This document shows, piece by piece, positions 7,993 to 16,584 of a stretch of 50,709 bases of DNA. The notes under the pieces are model-generated. The model searched no databases, was not told the origin of the DNA, and saw only the letters and a list, made by a program, of their open reading frames with translations. Origin of the DNA: Bacillota bacterium (lineage in GTDB: Bacteria; Bacillota; Sulfobacillia; JACIYH01); assembly GCA_040757085.1 (NCBI GenBank), contig JBFLXJ010000018.1, positions 1 to 50,709 of the forward strand, read 5' to 3'. Made by a program: the position numbers and the translations under genes. The stretch's first letter is position 1. The number at the start of each line of letters is the position of its first letter.

Positions 7993-9534
7993 GTGATAGG
8001 CTGGTACACCGTCCTCGCGATGGTGGTTTCTCTGCTGGTGGGCCTACTGGCAGGATATTTCGTCCGTCGGCTGGTAGCAGAGGCGGCGATAGGTTCGGCG
8101 GAAGCCCAGGCTAAACGCATCGTCGAAGAGGCGGTCGATCAGGGGGAGGCCAGAAAGAAAGAACTCCTCCTGGAGGCCAAGGAAGAAGTGCACCGTTTGC
8201 GGGCTGAGTTCGAGCGGGAGACCAGGGAGCGCAGGATAGAGCTGCAGCGCATCGAGCGCCGTCTCATGTCCAGGGAAGAACAACTCGATCGCAAGCTGGA
8301 CAACCTGGAGCGGCGGGAGGAAAACCTGGCTTCCCGAGAAAGGGAACTGGCGATTGCCCGGGAAGAACTGGCAGCCATGCAGGCCCGGCAGCGTGAGGAA
8401 CTGGAGCGGATCTCCGGGATCTCCAGCGAGGAGGCCCGCCAGATCCTGCTTAAAACCGTGGAAGAAGAGGTACGTCACGAGGCTGCCCTGCTCATCCGGC
8501 AGGTGGAGCAGGAGGCCAGGGATGAGGCGGAAAAACGAGCCCGGCAGATCGTAGCGCTGGCCATCCAGCGGTGCGCGGCGGACCACGTGGCGGAGACCAC
8601 CGTGTCGGTTGTAGAGTTGCCCAACGAGGAGATGAAAGGGCGGATTATAGGACGGGAAGGACGCAACATAAGGACGCTGGAAACCCTCACCGGGATTGAC
8701 CTGATCATCGATGATACCCCGGAAGCGGTAATCCTTTCCGGCTTCGATCCCGTCCGGCGTGAGGTGGCCCGCATAGCCCTGGAGCGGCTGGTCGCAGACG
8801 GGCGCATCCACCCAGCTCGCATCGAGGAAATGGTGGAGAAGGCCCAAAAGGAAGTGGAGGCGCGCATCAGGGAAGAAGGCGAACAGGCAGCCCTGGAACT
8901 GGGGGTGCACGGGGTCCATCCTGAACTCATAAAGCTCCTGGGCCGGCTCAAGTTCCGTTCTTCGTATGGCCAGAACGTTTTGCGCCACTCGCTGGAGGTG
9001 GCCCATCTGGCCGGCGTGATGGCGGCCGAACTGGGAGTGGATGTGCAGGTGGCCAGGCGGGCCGGGCTCCTGCACGATATAGGCAAGGCCATAGATCACC
9101 AGGTGGAGGGGTCCCACACTGCCATCGGAGTAAACGTCCTGCGCAAGTACCGGGAGTCGGCGGAAGTCATCCACGCCGTGGAATGCCATCACGGTGACGT
9201 GGAGCCTCGCACGGTGGAGGCAGTGCTCGTGGCAGCGGCCGATGCCATCTCTGCTGCCCGGCCCGGGGCCCGGCGCGAGACGCTGGAGGCTTATGTCAAG
9301 CGCCTGCAAAAACTGGAGGAGATCGCGGACTCCTTCGAAGGGGTCGAGAAGGCCTACGCCATCCAGGCCGGGCGGGAAGTGCGCATCATCGTGCAACCTG
9401 ACAGGATCGACGACCTGGGTGCCGTCCGGTTGGCCCGCGACATCGTCAAGAAGATCGAAAGCGAGCTGGAATACCCCGGGCAGGTCAAGGTGACCGTGAT
9501 CCGGGAAACCCGGGCAGTGGATTATGCCAAGTGA
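7993..9534 (+). CDS. rny: Ribonuclease Y
   Basis: A 513-residue protein, the usual length for RNase Y. One N-terminal membrane segment (about 5-25, rich in Val/Leu/Ala) is followed by a long charged coiled coil (about 30-190), a KH RNA-binding domain with [13 protein letters not shown] near residue 218, and an HD domain with [11 protein letters not shown] near residue 360 and VECHHGD. The enzyme is a membrane-tethered endoribonuclease that initiates mRNA decay in Firmicutes. GTG at 7993 is chosen because GGGGAGG lies at 7981-7987 and because the membrane segment then starts at the right place; in-frame starts upstream at 7966 and 7972 are possible. It has its own promoter at 7814 and a GC-rich hairpin right after its stop. 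Confidence 0.96.
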   Translation: MIGWYTVLAMVVSLLVGLLAGYFVRRLVAEAAIGSAEAQAKRIVEEAVDQGEARKKELLLEAKEEVHRLRAEFERETRERRIELQRIERRLMSREEQLDRKLDNLERREENLASRERELAIAREELAAMQARQREELERISGISSEEARQILLKTVEEEVRHEAALLIRQVEQEARDEAEKRARQIVALAIQRCAADHVAETTVSVVELPNEEMKGRIIGREGRNIRTLETLTGIDLIIDDTPEAVILSGFDPVRREVARIALERLVADGRIHPARIEEMVEKAQKEVEARIREEGEQAALELGVHGVHPELIKLLGRLKFRSSYGQNVLRHSLEVAHLAGVMAAELGVDVQVARRAGLLHDIGKAIDHQVEGSHTAIGVNVLRKYRESAEVIHAVECHHGDVEPRTVEAVLVAAADAISAARPGARRETLEAYVKRLQKLEEIADSFEGVEKAYAIQAGREVRIIVQPDRIDDLGAVRLARDIVKKIESELEYPGQVKVTVIRETRAVDYAK

Positions 9535-9538
9535 GAGC

Positions 9539-9560
9539 GGGGGGCCGCAAGGCCCCCCTT
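9539..9560 (+). terminator. Hairpin terminator or processing stem between rny and ymdB
   Basis: An eight-pair perfect stem, GGGGGGCC (9539-9546) and GGCCCCCC (9551-9558), with a GCAA tetraloop and TTCTCCTT after it, beginning 5 bases after the rny stop. The U-tract is interrupted, so it may be a partial terminator or a stability element for the rny message. Confidence 0.6.
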
Positions 9561-9588
9561 CTCCTTGAGGAAGGGAGTATACATACGG

Positions 9589-10401
9589 GTGCGGGTGTTG
9601 TTCGTAGGGGACGTGGTTGGGAAGCCGGGCCGACAACTGCTGGCCCAGCTTCTCCCTTCTTATCTGGAAGAGGGGAAGCTGGACCTGGTGGTGGCAAACG
9701 GGGAGAACGCCGCCGGGGGGCTGGGCATTACCCCCGAGGTGGCGGCCGAACTTTTCGCCATGGGCGTGGACGTGCTCACCAGTGGCAATCACCTCTGGGA
9801 CAAGAAAGAGGTGATGCCCTTTCTAGAAAGGGAGGAGCGGCTTCTGCGGCCCCTCAACTGGCCGGGAGACCCTCCGGGCCGGGGGTCGCTGGTGCTGCAG
9901 AGTAGGTCGGGGATCCTCGTGGCGGTGGCGTGTGCCATGGGGAGGGTATTTGCCCCCGTCCTGCTCGATTGTCCCTTTCGCGCCCTCGCCCGGGAGGTAG
10001 AACGCCTGCGTGCCCAGACCCCCGTCATCTTGGTGGATTTCCACGCCGAGGCCACGTCGGAAAAGGTGGCGATGGGCTGGTTCCTGGACGGTAGGGTAAG
10101 TGCGGTGATCGGTACCCATACCCACGTGCAGACGGCGGACGAAGTTGTTCTGCCCAGGGGCACGGCTTATATCACCGACGCGGGCATGACCGGGCCCTGG
10201 CACTCGGTGATCGGCGTGCGGACGGAGATCATCGTGCAGAGGTTCCTGGATCAGTTGCCCAGCCGGTTCGATGTGGCCAGGGGCCCGCGCCAGTTCAACG
10301 CCGTCAGCATAGATGTGGACGAGACCACCGGGGAGGCCCGGTCGATCCAGAGGATTTCCTGGCGGGAAGGAACTTCCGGCGGAGAAGGGGATTTCGCATA
10401 G
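9589..10401 (+). CDS. ymdB: YmdB-family metallophosphoesterase (2',3'-cAMP phosphodiesterase)
   Basis: A 270-residue protein with the YmdB set of motifs: VLFVGDVVGKPGR at the start, VANGENAAGG, LTSGNHLWDK, VDFHAEATSEK and GTHTHVQTADE, which together bind a di-iron centre. In Bacillus YmdB hydrolyses 2',3'-cyclic AMP and interacts with RNase Y, influencing biofilm and motility decisions; its position directly after rny is conserved. GTG at 9589 is chosen because the product then begins MRVLFVGD like its relatives; AAGGGAG lies about 10 bases upstream. A TTG at 9565 would add eight residues. Confidence 0.93.
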   Translation: MRVLFVGDVVGKPGRQLLAQLLPSYLEEGKLDLVVANGENAAGGLGITPEVAAELFAMGVDVLTSGNHLWDKKEVMPFLEREERLLRPLNWPGDPPGRGSLVLQSRSGILVAVACAMGRVFAPVLLDCPFRALAREVERLRAQTPVILVDFHAEATSEKVAMGWFLDGRVSAVIGTHTHVQTADEVVLPRGTAYITDAGMTGPWHSVIGVRTEIIVQRFLDQLPSRFDVARGPRQFNAVSIDVDETTGEARSIQRISWREGTSGGEGDFA

Positions 10402-10417
10402 ACCGTAGCATAGGGCA

Positions 10418-10466
10418 TTGGCATAATAATTTTTCTATTGCCAAGACAGGCCATATATGGTAGGAT
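10418..10466 (+). promoter_or_regulatory. Candidate spoVS promoter with overlapping inverted repeat
   Basis: TTGCCA at 10438-10443 and TAGGAT at 10461-10466 with a 17-base spacer. The -35 is inside one arm of an inverted repeat, TTGGCA (10418-10423) and TGCCAA (10439-10444), separated by an A/T-rich 15-base loop. A repressor or activator could bind there. The site is 47 bases upstream of the spoVS start. Confidence 0.5.
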
Positions 10467-10512
10467 AACTCGCAGAGCCAAACCCAAGACGGTATGCGGG
10501 GAGGTAAGGGAC

Positions 10513-10776
10513 GTGCCAGAGGTCTTGAAAGTCTCGTCGCGATCCAGCCCTAACGCAGTGGCGGGAGCCCTGGCAGGAGTGATCCGGGAGAAGGGGTCGG
10601 CGGAGGTACAGGCCATCGGGGCGGGTGCCATCAACCAGGCGGTTAAGGCGGTGGCGATTGCCCGGGGGTTTGTGGCCCCGGGGGGAATCGACCTGATCTG
10701 CATCCCCGCGTTTACCGACGTCACCATCAACGGCGAAGAAAGGACGGCCATCAAGTTCATCGTGGAGCCCCGTTGA
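10513..10776 (+). CDS. spoVS: Stage V sporulation protein S (SpoVS)
   Basis: An 87-residue protein, one residue longer than B. subtilis SpoVS and nearly identical in pattern: EVLKVSSRSSPNAVAGALAG, IGAGAINQAVKAVAIARGFV, IDLICIPAFTDVTINGEERT and the ending VEPR. SpoVS is a small Alba-like nucleic-acid-binding protein needed for spore coat and cortex progression in Bacillus, and is found mainly in spore-forming lineages and some relatives. GTG at 10513 follows GGGGAGGTAAGGG. It has a promoter of its own and a strong terminator downstream, so it is probably monocistronic. Confidence 0.97.
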   Translation: MPEVLKVSSRSSPNAVAGALAGVIREKGSAEVQAIGAGAINQAVKAVAIARGFVAPGGIDLICIPAFTDVTINGEERTAIKFIVEPR

Positions 10777-10812
10777 GGACAGTCCGAGGTGGCACCGGGG
10801 TAGCGCAGGTTC

Positions 10813-10839
10813 GCCCGCCGCGAGGCGGGCTTTGTTCTT
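10813..10839 (+). terminator. Rho-independent terminator after spoVS
   Basis: A seven-pair stem, GCCCGCC (10813-10819) and GGCGGGC (10824-10830), with loop GCGA, followed by TTTGTTCTT. It is 36 bases past the spoVS stop and ends the conserved recA-to-spoVS block. Confidence 0.85.
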
Positions 10840-10905
10840 GCAGGTATCGGGGTCCCTCAGGGAGAAATACCCTCCGGTGAACCCGGGAACAAGGAGGGGT
10901 ATGGG

Positions 10906-12102
10906 ATGGATTTCGCGCTGACCGACGAGCACCGGATGGTGCGGGACATGGTGCGCCAGTTTGCAGAGAAAGAGGCGGCACCGCGCATCAAGGAGATGGA
11001 CGAAAAGGGCGAGTGGGACGTCGGGCTCATCAAGCGGATGGGCGAGCTGGGCATCCTGGGGCTGGTTTTCCCGGAGAAGTACGGTGGCGGGGGCATGGAC
11101 TACATCAGCCTGGCCATCGCCTGCGAAGAGCTGGAACGCATTGACACCTCGCTGCGCGTGGTGATGTCGGTGCACGTGGGTCTGTGCGGCCTGGGCATCC
11201 TGCAGTGGGGTAACGAGGCGCAGAGGCAGAAGTACCTCTCGCGCATGGCTACGGGGGAGCTGATCGGTGGCTTCGGTCTCACCGAGCCCAATGCGGGGAC
11301 GGATGCGGCTGCGCTGGAGGCCACTGCCACCCGGACCGCGGACGGGTATATCCTGAACGGGGAGAAGACCTGGATTTCGCTGGCGGACGTGGCGGACGTG
11401 TTCCTGTTCTTTGCGCGGACGGAGCCTCCCGAGGTTGGCCACCGGGGCATTTCTGCCTTCATCGTGGAGCGCAACATGCCCGGGTTCTCGTCGCAGCCCA
11501 TCCATGGGAAGATGGGCATCCGGTCCGGGAACACGGGCTCTTTCGTGTGCCAGGACGTGTTTGTGCCCAGAGAGAACCTGCTGGGGCAGGAGGGCGAGGG
11601 GTTCAAGATCGCCATGTCGTGCCTGGACAACGGGCGCTACACGGTGGCGGCGGGGGCGACGGGGTTGATTGCGGCGTGTATCGAGGCCTCGTGCAAGTAT
11701 GCGAAGGAGCGGAAGACGTTTGGTGTTCCCCTGGGCAAGCACCAGCTCGTGCAGCGGATGATCGCGCACATGGTGCGTGACTATGAGGCGGCTCGGCTTC
11801 TGACCTGGCGGGCGGGGTGGATGAAGAACCAGGGCATGCGGAACACCCGTGAGACGGCGCTGGCCAAGTGGTATGCGACGTGTGCGTCGTTCGATGCCGC
11901 GTCCGATGCGGTGCAGATTCACGGCGCCTACGGGTATTCCAACGAGTACCCGGTGGAGCGTTTTTTGCGCAACAGCAAGGGTGCGGTGATATACGAGGGG
12001 ACGCGCGAGATCCTGGAGATCATGATCGGGGAGTATGCCCTGGGATACCGGCAGGACAAGCCGCTGCGGTGCGAACTGCCCGGGTGGCCGTACGAGGGAT
12101 AG
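10906..12102 (+). CDS. Acyl-CoA dehydrogenase
   Basis: A 398-residue FAD-dependent acyl-CoA dehydrogenase. The N-terminal helical domain is followed by GGFGLTEPNAGTDAA, the FAD/substrate region, then LNGEKTWISLADVADV. The C-terminal helical domain carries ARERKTFG-like KERKTFGVPL, QIHGAYGYSNEYPVER and VIYEGTREILEI near residue 367, where the Glu is the expected catalytic base of short-chain enzymes. It would oxidise an acyl-CoA to the 2-enoyl-CoA and pass electrons to ETF. AAGGAGGGG at 10891 supports the ATG. The next gene starts 12 bases later, which suggests cotranscription with the 2-oxoacid oxidoreductase and a role in branched-chain or fatty acid catabolism; the exact substrate is not visible. 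Confidence 0.93.
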   Translation: MDFALTDEHRMVRDMVRQFAEKEAAPRIKEMDEKGEWDVGLIKRMGELGILGLVFPEKYGGGGMDYISLAIACEELERIDTSLRVVMSVHVGLCGLGILQWGNEAQRQKYLSRMATGELIGGFGLTEPNAGTDAAALEATATRTADGYILNGEKTWISLADVADVFLFFARTEPPEVGHRGISAFIVERNMPGFSSQPIHGKMGIRSGNTGSFVCQDVFVPRENLLGQEGEGFKIAMSCLDNGRYTVAAGATGLIAACIEASCKYAKERKTFGVPLGKHQLVQRMIAHMVRDYEAARLLTWRAGWMKNQGMRNTRETALAKWYATCASFDAASDAVQIHGAYGYSNEYPVERFLRNSKGAVIYEGTREILEIMIGEYALGYRQDKPLRCELPGWPYEG

Positions 12103-12114
12103 GGGGGCTGGGCT

Positions 12115-13251
12115 CTGGCAGAGAGGGTAGAGTTCTGGCAGGGTAACGAGGCCATCCTGGAAGGGGCGCTGGCTGCCGGCGCCCGCTTCTATGCGGGTTA
12201 CCCCATCACACCGTCTTCGGAGATTGCCGAACTGGCTTCCTGGCGCCTCCCCGCCGTGGGGGGCGTGTACCTGCAGATGGAAGATGAGATCGCCAGCATG
12301 GCGGCCCTGGTGGGGGCGTCCCTGGCCGGGGCGCGGGCTTTCACAGCGACGAGCGGTCCCGGCTTTTCCCTCATGCAGGAGAACCTGGGATTGGCCATCG
12401 CCCTGGAGGTTCCCTGCGTGGTGGTGGACATCCAGCGCAGCGGGCCCTCCACGGGTCTGGCCACGCGGCCGGCCCAGGCCGACCTCATGCAGGCACGCTG
12501 GGGGACCCACGGTGACCATCCGGCGGTGGTGCTGGCGCCGGCTACGGTGCAGGACTGCTACGACCTGACCATGCGGGCATTCGAGCTGGCCGATATGCTG
12601 CGCCAGCCCGTGATCTTGCTTGGCGACGAGGTGATCGCCCACGCCCGCGAGCGGGTGGTGCTGCCCGGCTCGCCGCCCGCCTGCGCTGGGCGTCCGGAGC
12701 CGGCGTGCCCCCCCGAACAATACCGTCCCTACGCGGGCGGGCCGGATGGGGTGGCACCCCTGGCCCGGTTTGGTTCCCGCTACGTGTTCCACGTCTCCAG
12801 TTCCATGCACGACGAGACGGGGTTCCCCAACGCGCAGCCGGAAAACGCCGCCCGCGTGATCGCCCGCCTGCACGAAAAGATCGCCCGCCACGCGGCCGAT
12901 CTCGAACTCTACCGGACCTACCATGCGGAGGGAGCACGCTACCTGGTGGTGGCGTACGGGGCGGCGGCGCGGGCGGCCCGGGCGGCCGTGGAGGAAGCCA
13001 GGGCGGCCGGGCTGCCGGCGGGTCTGTTCGTACCCCTGGTGCTGTGGCCGTTCCCGGCCCGGGCCCTGGCCCGGGCAGCGGCGGACGCCCGCGAGGTGCT
13101 GGTCGCTGAGATGAGTTACGGCCAGTTGGCCCTGGAAGTGGAACGCATTCTCCATCGCGATGTGGCCGGCATCAACCGGTACGATGGGGAGATGCTGACG
13201 CCCGAGGAGGTCCTGGCCGGCCTGGAGAGGGTGCTGACGCCATGCCCGTAG
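12115..13251 (+). CDS. korA: 2-oxoacid:ferredoxin oxidoreductase alpha subunit (KorA-like), probable CTG start
   Basis: About 378 residues. The family hallmark FYAGYPITPSSEIAE and the preceding WQGNEAILEGALAAG are encoded between 12136 and 12240. They lie in the same frame as, but upstream of, the first GTG/ATG (12256). No ATG, GTG or TTG exists in frame between the previous gene's stop (12100-12102) and these conserved codons. The only plausible start is CTG at 12115, seven bases after AGGGGGG, giving MAERVEFWQGNEA. Downstream are the segments ATSGPGFSLMQENL, VVVDIQRSGPSTGL and the C-terminal domain II-like region. With korB and korC it oxidises a 2-oxoacid (2-oxoglutarate or branched-chain) to acyl-CoA and reduces ferredoxin. 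Confidence 0.88.
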   Translation: MAERVEFWQGNEAILEGALAAGARFYAGYPITPSSEIAELASWRLPAVGGVYLQMEDEIASMAALVGASLAGARAFTATSGPGFSLMQENLGLAIALEVPCVVVDIQRSGPSTGLATRPAQADLMQARWGTHGDHPAVVLAPATVQDCYDLTMRAFELADMLRQPVILLGDEVIAHARERVVLPGSPPACAGRPEPACPPEQYRPYAGGPDGVAPLARFGSRYVFHVSSSMHDETGFPNAQPENAARVIARLHEKIARHAADLELYRTYHAEGARYLVVAYGAAARAARAAVEEARAAGLPAGLFVPLVLWPFPARALARAAADAREVLVAEMSYGQLALEVERILHRDVAGINRYDGEMLTPEEVLAGLERVLTPCP

Positions 13252-14084
13252 CCGAGGTCCGTCCCTATCTGGTTACGCGCAACCTGCCCCATTTCTGGTG
13301 CCCGGGTTGCGGCAACGGGGTCGTGCTTTCCGCGGTGGCGCGGGCCTTCGCCCGACTGGGGCTAGACCGAACCCAGACCGTCGTGGTGACCGGGATCGGC
13401 TGCTTCGGGCGGGCAGACGACTACCTGAACGTGAACGCCGTACACGGTACCCACGGTCGTGCCCTGGCCATCGCCACCGGCATTAAGGCGGTCAACCCCT
13501 CCCTGCGCGTGGTGGCTCTCATGGGGGATGGGGACTGCGCCACCATCGGCGGCAACCACTTCCTGCACGCCTGCCGGCGGAATCTCACCATCACCGCCGT
13601 GGTGTCCAACAACCTGAACTATGGCATGACCGGTGGTCAGTACTCGGGCACCACGCCCGCCGGCAGCACCACTTCCACCTCGCCCCTCGGCCACGCCGAG
13701 GAGGGGTTTGACCTCTGCCGGGTGGCCGCGGCGGCAGGGGCCATGTACGTGGCGCGGGCCACCGTGTACCACGTTCACCTCCTGGACCGCTATCTGGAAA
13801 CCGCTCTCACTCACCAGGGGTTTTCCATGGTGGAGGTGATGTCTTCCTGCCCGGTGTACTTCGGCCGGTACAACCGCCTGGGAGGGCCAGTGGAAATGAT
13901 GGAGCACTGGCGGAAGGTGGCCGTCCCCCTGGAGAAGTACTGGGAGTTGCCGGCCGAGGACCGGGAGGGGAAGGTGGCCATAGGCGTGTTTCAGGACCGC
14001 CCGGGCATTCCCTTCGAGGAGAGGTACCGGAAGGTGCAGGAAGCTGCCCGGGGTGCCAGGGCCGGCGAGGTGACTGAGCGATGA
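13242..14084 (+). CDS. korB: 2-oxoacid:ferredoxin oxidoreductase beta subunit (TPP-binding, KorB-like)
   Basis: A 280-residue subunit carrying the thiamine-diphosphate site: FWCPGCGNG near the N-terminus, TGIGCFGR, the GDGDCATIGGNH metal/TPP motif near residue 99, and VSNNLNYGMTGGQYS. The Cys residues of WCPGCGNG and the later GCF would hold the [4Fe-4S] cluster found in these subunits. It overlaps korA by 10 bases and korC by 4. No separate ferredoxin-like delta subunit gene is present in the cluster, which is normal for the alpha-beta-gamma type. Confidence 0.93.
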   Translation: MPVAEVRPYLVTRNLPHFWCPGCGNGVVLSAVARAFARLGLDRTQTVVVTGIGCFGRADDYLNVNAVHGTHGRALAIATGIKAVNPSLRVVALMGDGDCATIGGNHFLHACRRNLTITAVVSNNLNYGMTGGQYSGTTPAGSTTSTSPLGHAEEGFDLCRVAAAAGAMYVARATVYHVHLLDRYLETALTHQGFSMVEVMSSCPVYFGRYNRLGGPVEMMEHWRKVAVPLEKYWELPAEDREGKVAIGVFQDRPGIPFEERYRKVQEAARGARAGEVTER

Positions 14085-14731
14085 ACGGTTGCGGTGGCAG
14101 CGAGGCAAGCGAGAGGGCACAGACGAGCGGCCCGTGCGGGCCGGGGCAACGGTGGGAAATCATCATCGGAGGTGAAGGCGGCCAGGGGGTGGTGCTGGCG
14201 GGAGCCCTGCTGGGGGAGGCGGCGGTGCGGGCTGGTCTGAACGCCGCCCACACTTCCTCATACGGGATTGCCACCCGCGGGGGCTTCACCCGTTCCGATG
14301 TGATCGTGGTGCCGGCAAATGAAGAGATCGCCTATCCGCGGGTGCGGCGGCCAGGCCTGGTGGTGGCCCTGTCAGAAGGGGCGTACGGGCGCCTGTTGCC
14401 CTTCTGCGGCCCCGCCACCCTGCTCATCCGCGACACAGCCATCCCCTGCCCTGTCGCTGCGGGCGGGGGTGCAGCTGCCCCCTCAGGCGAGCGGTTGTGG
14501 CGCGAGCTGGTGGTGGCCCTGAGGGACGCAGCCAGGCAGGCAGGCGGGGAGAGAGTAATCAACATGGTTGCCCTGGGCGCCGCGCTGGCCGCGACCGCTA
14601 TGTTTTCCCCCGCATTCCTGGAAGAGGTGCTGCGCGACCGCTTCCGGGGCGAGCGGGGGGAAACTAACTGCCGAGCGATGTGGGCTGGCTACGGGCTGGT
14701 CCCACACGGCCGGGACGGAAAGGGTGATTGA
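14081..14731 (+). CDS. korC: 2-oxoacid:ferredoxin oxidoreductase gamma subunit (KorC-like)
   Basis: A 216-residue subunit of the catalytic-domain gamma family: WEIIIGGEGGQGVVLAGALLGEAA near residue 25, SSYGIATRGGFTRSDVIV, and a C-terminal NMVALGAALA block. It is the CoA-binding partner of alpha and beta. About 25 residues at the N-terminus (Gly/Ser-rich, with two Cys) precede the conserved start of the family, so translation may begin later, but ATG 14081 overlaps the korB stop in an ATGA and is favoured. Confidence 0.9.
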   Translation: MNGCGGSEASERAQTSGPCGPGQRWEIIIGGEGGQGVVLAGALLGEAAVRAGLNAAHTSSYGIATRGGFTRSDVIVVPANEEIAYPRVRRPGLVVALSEGAYGRLLPFCGPATLLIRDTAIPCPVAAGGGAAAPSGERLWRELVVALRDAARQAGGERVINMVALGAALAATAMFSPAFLEEVLRDRFRGERGETNCRAMWAGYGLVPHGRDGKGD

Positions 14732-15719
14732 GACGACGGACCCCGAAGAGTTGCACCGCGACTGTGTGGTGGTGGACGGGCACTGCGACACCGTGCTTCG
14801 GTTGTGGCAGAGCCGCGCCAGCCTGGAGGAGCGGCGACAGGACGGTCATCTGGATCTCCCCCGCCTGAGGGAGGGAGGCGTGGATGTGCAGGTGTTCGCC
14901 TGCTACATCGAACCCGAGTTCAAGCCCGACCGGGGCCTGCAACGCGCCCTCCAGCTGGTCGACCTCTTCTACCGGCAGCTGGAGGGTTGCCCGGGCCTGC
15001 GCCTGGTGCGGAGCTCTGCGGACATCGAGGAGGCGGGCCGGCAGGGACAAGTGGGGGCCATCCTGGCCATCGAGGGGGGAGAGGGCATCGGCGACGACCT
15101 GGCCTACCTGCGCACCCTCTACCGGCTGGGAGTCCGGCTGATCACTCTCACCTGGAACCAGCGGAATCTCATCGCAGACGGAGTGGGCGAGGAACGCACA
15201 GGGGGCGGGCTGTCCACATTCGGCGTACAGGTTGTTCAGGAAATGAACAGGCTGGGGATGCTGGTGGACGTCTCCCATCTCTCCGAAGCCGGGTTCTGGC
15301 ACGTGGTGGAAACGTGTCAGGGGCCCTTCGTGGCGTCTCATTCCTGCTGCCGGGCCCTGTGTGACCACCGGCGCAATCTCAGCGATGACCAGATCCGGGC
15401 CCTGGCGCGGGCGGGGGGGCTGGTGGGCATCAACTTCGCTCCCGCGTTCCTCAGGGAAGACGGGCAGGCGTCCTGGGAGGACGTGTTGCGTCACATTGAC
15501 CACGTGGTGTCCCTGGTGGGGCCCGACCACGTGGGTCTGGGGTCGGACTACGACGGTATCCCGGCCACGCCGCTGGGATTGGAGGATGCCAGTCGCCTGC
15601 CCGTGCTCACCCGCGGCATGCTGGAACGAGGTTATTCGGAAGAAGACATCCGCAAGATCCTGGGGGGCAACTTCCTGCGCGTGATCAAGCAGGTGACGGA
15701 CGGTGAAGGGCAGGTTTGA
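14724..15719 (+). CDS. Membrane dipeptidase (peptidase M19, renal dipeptidase family)
   Basis: About 331 residues of a binuclear zinc dipeptidase. Visible are VVVDGHCDTVLRL (the H-x-D ligands, near residue 18), AIEGGEGIGDDLAYL with the bridging Glu, VSHLSEAGFW, FVASHSCCRAL and VGLGSDYDGI near the C-terminus. The family cleaves dipeptides, including those with a C-terminal D-residue. GTG at 14724 overlaps korC by 8 bases and places the zinc motif at the usual distance; TTG at 14751 is an alternative. Genome context (metabolic operon) does not reveal the substrate; the D-aminopeptidase and peptide importer at 41.5-48 kb would fit a peptide-using organism. Confidence 0.9.
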   Translation: MIETTDPEELHRDCVVVDGHCDTVLRLWQSRASLEERRQDGHLDLPRLREGGVDVQVFACYIEPEFKPDRGLQRALQLVDLFYRQLEGCPGLRLVRSSADIEEAGRQGQVGAILAIEGGEGIGDDLAYLRTLYRLGVRLITLTWNQRNLIADGVGEERTGGGLSTFGVQVVQEMNRLGMLVDVSHLSEAGFWHVVETCQGPFVASHSCCRALCDHRRNLSDDQIRALARAGGLVGINFAPAFLREDGQASWEDVLRHIDHVVSLVGPDHVGLGSDYDGIPATPLGLEDASRLPVLTRGMLERGYSEEDIRKILGGNFLRVIKQVTDGEGQV

Positions 15720-16584
15720 CCTGCACGTCCACACCACCGCCTCCGACGGGACGTGGACGCCAGCGGAAGTGGTGAGGGAGGCGGCCCGGCGTGGCCTGGG
15801 CGGAGTGGGGATCACCGACCACGACACGGTGGCGGGGATCGCAGAGGCCCAGGTGGAGGCGGCCCGGGTGGGGATCACCGTGGTGCCGGGGGTGGAGCTG
15901 GGGGCAGAGCGCGACGATGAAGAAGTCCACGTGCTGGGTTATTTCGTGGACACTGCTCACCCCGGCCTGCGGGAGACCCTGGGCCGGCTGCGGGGCAGCC
16001 GACGCCTGCGGATGGAGCGGATGGTGGCCAGGATGAGCGAGTTGGGGATGCCCCTTTCTGCCCGGCGCCTGGAGGAACTGGCAGCGGGGGGTGTTCCCGG
16101 TCGCCCGCACGTGGCCCGCTTGCTGGTGGAGGCGGGGTATGTGCGCTCGGTGGAGGAAGCCTTCCACCGTTACCTGGAACGGGGACGTCCGGGATACGTG
16201 GCCCGCGAGCGGCTGAGCCCCGCGGAGGCCGTGAGGGTGATACGCGAGGCGGGCGGCTGTGCGGTTCTGGCTCACCCGGGGTTGCTCGCCGACGACAGGT
16301 TCATCCCCGAACTGGTAGCCGAGGGCCTGGGGGGCATAGAAGCGTACTACCCCGAGCACAGTCCGGAGACGGTAGAAAAGTACAAACGCCTGGCCCTTGA
16401 ACTCGGGTTGATGGTGACGGGAGGCTCGGACTGCCACGGCCCCGGATCCGGCTACCCGGTCAGGCTGGGGCAGGTGACGGTGCCGGCGAGCGTGGTGGAG
16501 GATATCGCCGGGGTGACGGATCGCCGTGGGGGTGAATCCGGTGAAGAAAGGCAGGATGACGGCGGAGATAGGTCCTCATCTTGA
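15703..16584 (+). CDS. PHP-domain phosphoesterase (TrpH/YciV-like)
   Basis: A 293-residue protein with the polymerase-and-histidinol-phosphatase fold: FDLHVHTTASDGTWTP (HxH), GVGITDHDTVAG, VVPGVELGAE, CAVLAHPGLL, and TGGSDCHGP near residue 245. These residues form the trinuclear metal site. Relatives hydrolyse 3',5'-nucleoside bisphosphates (pAp) or short 5'-RNA ends. GTG at 15703 overlaps the dipeptidase stop by 17 bases; the C-terminal 30 residues are Gly/Asp/Ser-rich and overlap the next gene, so its end looks less constrained. Confidence 0.9.
   Translation: MKGRFDLHVHTTASDGTWTPAEVVREAARRGLGGVGITDHDTVAGIAEAQVEAARVGITVVPGVELGAERDDEEVHVLGYFVDTAHPGLRETLGRLRGSRRLRMERMVARMSELGMPLSARRLEELAAGGVPGRPHVARLLVEAGYVRSVEEAFHRYLERGRPGYVARERLSPAEAVRVIREAGGCAVLAHPGLLADDRFIPELVAEGLGGIEAYYPEHSPETVEKYKRLALELGLMVTGGSDCHGPGSGYPVRLGQVTVPASVVEDIAGVTDRRGGESGEERQDDGGDRSSS

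Noticed and set aside
12256-13251. GTG 12256 as the korA start
   Set aside because: It would remove the conserved GYPITPSSEIAE segment encoded immediately upstream in the same frame.
13362-14120. Long minus-strand open frames opposite korB, mutS, the permease and other genes
   Set aside because: They are shadows produced by high GC content; they lack family motifs and overlap well-supported genes over their whole length.
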